Notes under the pieces: generated by a model
What the model was told of the DNA's origin: nothing
Seen by the model: the letters and a program-made list of their open reading frames with translations, nothing else
The model's database searches: none
Shown: positions 61,706 to 64,000 of the stretch, piece after piece
Position numbering within the stretch: position 1 is the stretch's first letter
Layout of the letters: the number at the start of each line of letters is the position of its first letter
Program-made: the position numbers and the translations under genes
DNA from: Rhodobiaceae bacterium
GTDB lineage: Bacteria > Pseudomonadota > Alphaproteobacteria > Rhizobiales > JAKPQE01
DNA length: 64,000 bases
Direction of reading: 5' to 3'
Assembly (NCBI GenBank): GCA_028278505.1
Contig: JANQEG010000062.1
Coordinates: forward strand, 1 to 64,000

Positions 61706-63385
61706 ATGGCGGCTGTAAAGAGTGATATCGAAATTGCCCGGGCAGCAAAAATGGCGCCGATCACCGAGATTGGCGCCAAGCTCGGAATTCCCGAGGCGGC
61801 ACTGGAACCCTATGGCAAGAGCAAGGCAAAGCTCGATTACGACTTCATCGAGGGCCTGCGCGATCACCCGGACGGCAAGCTGATCCTGGTGACGGCGATC
61901 AGCCCGACACCGGCCGGGGAGGGCAAGACGACGACCACGGTCGGCCTCGGCGATGCGCTCAACCGGATCGGCAAGAAGACGGCGATGTGCCTGCGCGAGC
62001 CCTCGCTCGGCCCCTGTTTCGGCGTCAAGGGCGGGGCGGCGGGCGGCGGCCATGCCCAGGTGGTGCCGATGGAGGACATCAACCTCCATTTTACCGGCGA
62101 TTTCCACGCCATCTCGGCGGCGCACAATCTGCTCTCGGCAATGGTCGACAACCACGTCTACTGGGAAAACAAGCTCGGCGTCGATCCGCGCCGCATCACC
62201 TGGCGGCGGGTCGTCGACATGAACGACCGGGCGCTGCGCGAGATCGTCTGCTCGCTCGGCGGCGTCACCAACGGCTTCCCGCGCGAGGCCGGCTTCGACA
62301 TCACGGTCGCCTCCGAGGTGATGGCGATCCTGTGCCTGTCGACGGATGTCAATGATCTGCGCCGCCGGCTCGGCAAGATCATCGTCGGCTATCGCCGCGA
62401 CAGGACGCCGATTACCGCCGCCGACCTCAAGGCCGACGGCGCCATGACGGTGCTCCTGAAGGACGCGATCAAGCCGAATCTGGTGCAGACGCTGGAAAAC
62501 AATCCGGCCTTCATCCATGGCGGGCCGTTCGCCAATATCGCCCATGGCTGCAATTCGGTGGTGGCGACGACGACGGCGCTGAAGCTCGCCGACTATGTGG
62601 TGACCGAGGCCGGTTTCGGCGCCGATCTGGGGGCGGAAAAATTCTTCGACATCAAGTGCCGCAAGGCCGGGCTGTCACCGGCGGTTGCCGTGCTGGTGGC
62701 GACCGTACGGGCGCTGAAGAGCCATGGTGGGGTCGAGAAGGCGGACCTGTCCAAGCCGAACCTGGAGGCGGTGGAGCGCGGGCTCGACAATCTCGGCCGG
62801 CATTTGCGCAACATCGCCCAGTTCGGCGTTCCGGTCGTGGTCGGCATCAATCATTTTCTCACCGACACGGACGAGGAAATGGCGGCGATCAAGGCCTATT
62901 GCGAGGAATACGGCGTCAACGCCCATGTCTGCCGCCACTGGGCCGAGGGCGGCGCCGGCGCCGAGGATCTGGCGCACGAGGTGGCGCGGCTCGCCGATGA
63001 GGGCCACGCCCAGTTCCGCACGCTCTATGACGACCGGGTGACGCTGTGGGACAAGGTGCGGATGATCGCCCGCAACATCTACTGGGCCGACGACATCATC
63101 GCCGACAAGGCGGTCCGCAACCAGTTCGCGGAATTCCAGAAGGCCGGTTTCGGCAGTTTCCCGGTGTGCATGGCCAAGACGCAATACTCGTTCTCGACCG
63201 ACCCGAACCTGAAGGGCGCGCCGACCGGGCATGTGGTGCCGATCCGCGAGATCCGGCTTTCGGCGGGAGCCGAATTCCTGGTCGTCATCTGCGGCGAGAT
63301 CATGACCATGCCGGGCCTGCCGCGGGTGCCGTCGGCCGAGGCGATCCACATCGATGCGAACGGGCTGACCCAGGGGTTGTTCTAA
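61706..63385 (+). CDS. fhs: Formate--tetrahydrofolate ligase
   Basis: 559 aa; [49 protein letters not shown]-type C-terminal region, [16 protein letters not shown]. Confidence 0.97.
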   Translation: MAAVKSDIEIARAAKMAPITEIGAKLGIPEAALEPYGKSKAKLDYDFIEGLRDHPDGKLILVTAISPTPAGEGKTTTTVGLGDALNRIGKKTAMCLREPSLGPCFGVKGGAAGGGHAQVVPMEDINLHFTGDFHAISAAHNLLSAMVDNHVYWENKLGVDPRRITWRRVVDMNDRALREIVCSLGGVTNGFPREAGFDITVASEVMAILCLSTDVNDLRRRLGKIIVGYRRDRTPITAADLKADGAMTVLLKDAIKPNLVQTLENNPAFIHGGPFANIAHGCNSVVATTTALKLADYVVTEAGFGADLGAEKFFDIKCRKAGLSPAVAVLVATVRALKSHGGVEKADLSKPNLEAVERGLDNLGRHLRNIAQFGVPVVVGINHFLTDTDEEMAAIKAYCEEYGVNAHVCRHWAEGGAGAEDLAHEVARLADEGHAQFRTLYDDRVTLWDKVRMIARNIYWADDIIADKAVRNQFAEFQKAGFGSFPVCMAKTQYSFSTDPNLKGAPTGHVVPIREIRLSAGAEFLVVICGEIMTMPGLPRVPSAEAIHIDANGLTQGLF

Positions 63386-63482
63386 GCGGCGGCAAATTGC
63401 GCGATACTGGATGGATGATGGGCCGGAACGGAAGGGGGCTCCGTCCGGTTCCCCGTGCCCGGTTGCCATGGAGGATCGCAAG

Positions 63483-64000
63483 ATGTCCGATCGCACCACC
63501 GGTCGCAGCGCCGGTTTCGCCACCCGTGCCATTCACCACGGCTACGATCCGACGGAGGCCGAGGGCGCCGTGACGCCGCCGCTGCACCTGACCTCGACCT
63601 TTGCCTTTGAAAGCGCCGAGGCCGGCGGCGAAATCTTCGCCGGCGAGCGCAAGGGCAATGTCTATTCCCGCGTCACCAATCCGACCGTCGATCTCCTGGA
63701 ACGACGGGTCGCCGATCTCGAAGGCGCCGAGGCGGCGCTCGCCAATGCGTCGGGCATGGGATCGATCAGCGCGCTCATGTGGACGCTGCTTTCGCCCGGC
63801 GACGAGGTGATCGCCGACCAGACGCTCTATGGCTGCACCTTTGCCTTCCTCAATCACGGGCTCGGCAAGTTCGGGGTAAAAATCACCCATGTCGATCTGA
63901 CCGATCCGGCCAATCTGGAGCGGGCGATCGGCGACAGCACCCGCGTTGTCTTCTTCGAGACGCCGGCCAATCCCAATATGCGGCTGATCGATATCGCGGC
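63483..64000 (+). CDS. Methionine gamma-lyase / Cys-Met metabolism PLP enzyme, truncated by window end
   Basis: MSDRTTGRSAGFATRAIHHGYDPTEAEGAVTPPLHLTSTFAFESAEAGGEIFAGERKGNVYSRVTNPTVDLLERRVADLEGAEAALANASGMGSI; no stop before 64000. Confidence 0.9.
   Translation, partial: MSDRTTGRSAGFATRAIHHGYDPTEAEGAVTPPLHLTSTFAFESAEAGGEIFAGERKGNVYSRVTNPTVDLLERRVADLEGAEAALANASGMGSISALMWTLLSPGDEVIADQTLYGCTFAFLNHGLGKFGVKITHVDLTDPANLERAIGDSTRVVFFETPANPNMRLIDIA

Overview
This is a high-GC alphaproteobacterial chromosome segment, and its gene content and order look like Rhizobiales/Hyphomicrobiales. Most of it is dense core metabolism: LOG-family protein, HAD nucleotidase-argB, gpmI, dapB, pyrF/FMN reductase, PmtA-like methyltransferase-dnaJ-dnaK, chvG-like kinase-hprK-EIIA(Man)-HPr, sdhCDAB, cobST, rpmB, rppH, ctpA/envC, aminotransferases, secB, sdaA, fhs and a truncated Met gamma-lyase. 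Accessory or unusual content: (1) an AT-rich islet at about 26.70-27.61 kb with a small protein resembling BECR-fold (PBECR-type) nucleases, a 12-bp palindrome just upstream of a candidate start codon, and a strongly structured non-coding block directly 3' of it; (2) a catabolic cluster at about 44.0-54.7 kb (BASS and TauE/SafE transporters, TRAP transporter, DadA-like oxidoreductase, enolase-superfamily enzyme, ThDP enzyme, divergent GntR/FCD regulator, Asp/Glu racemase) with a GCTGTATACAGC operator candidate; (3) a DnaQ-exonuclease/CBS/DUF294 nucleotidyltransferase fusion divergent from a CbrA-like symporter-sensor hybrid kinase; (4) at least four families of short palindromic intergenic repeats plus a hairpin-dense region upstream of chvG, where no chvI partner is found. 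Family names come from reading the translated ORFs. No database searches were run.
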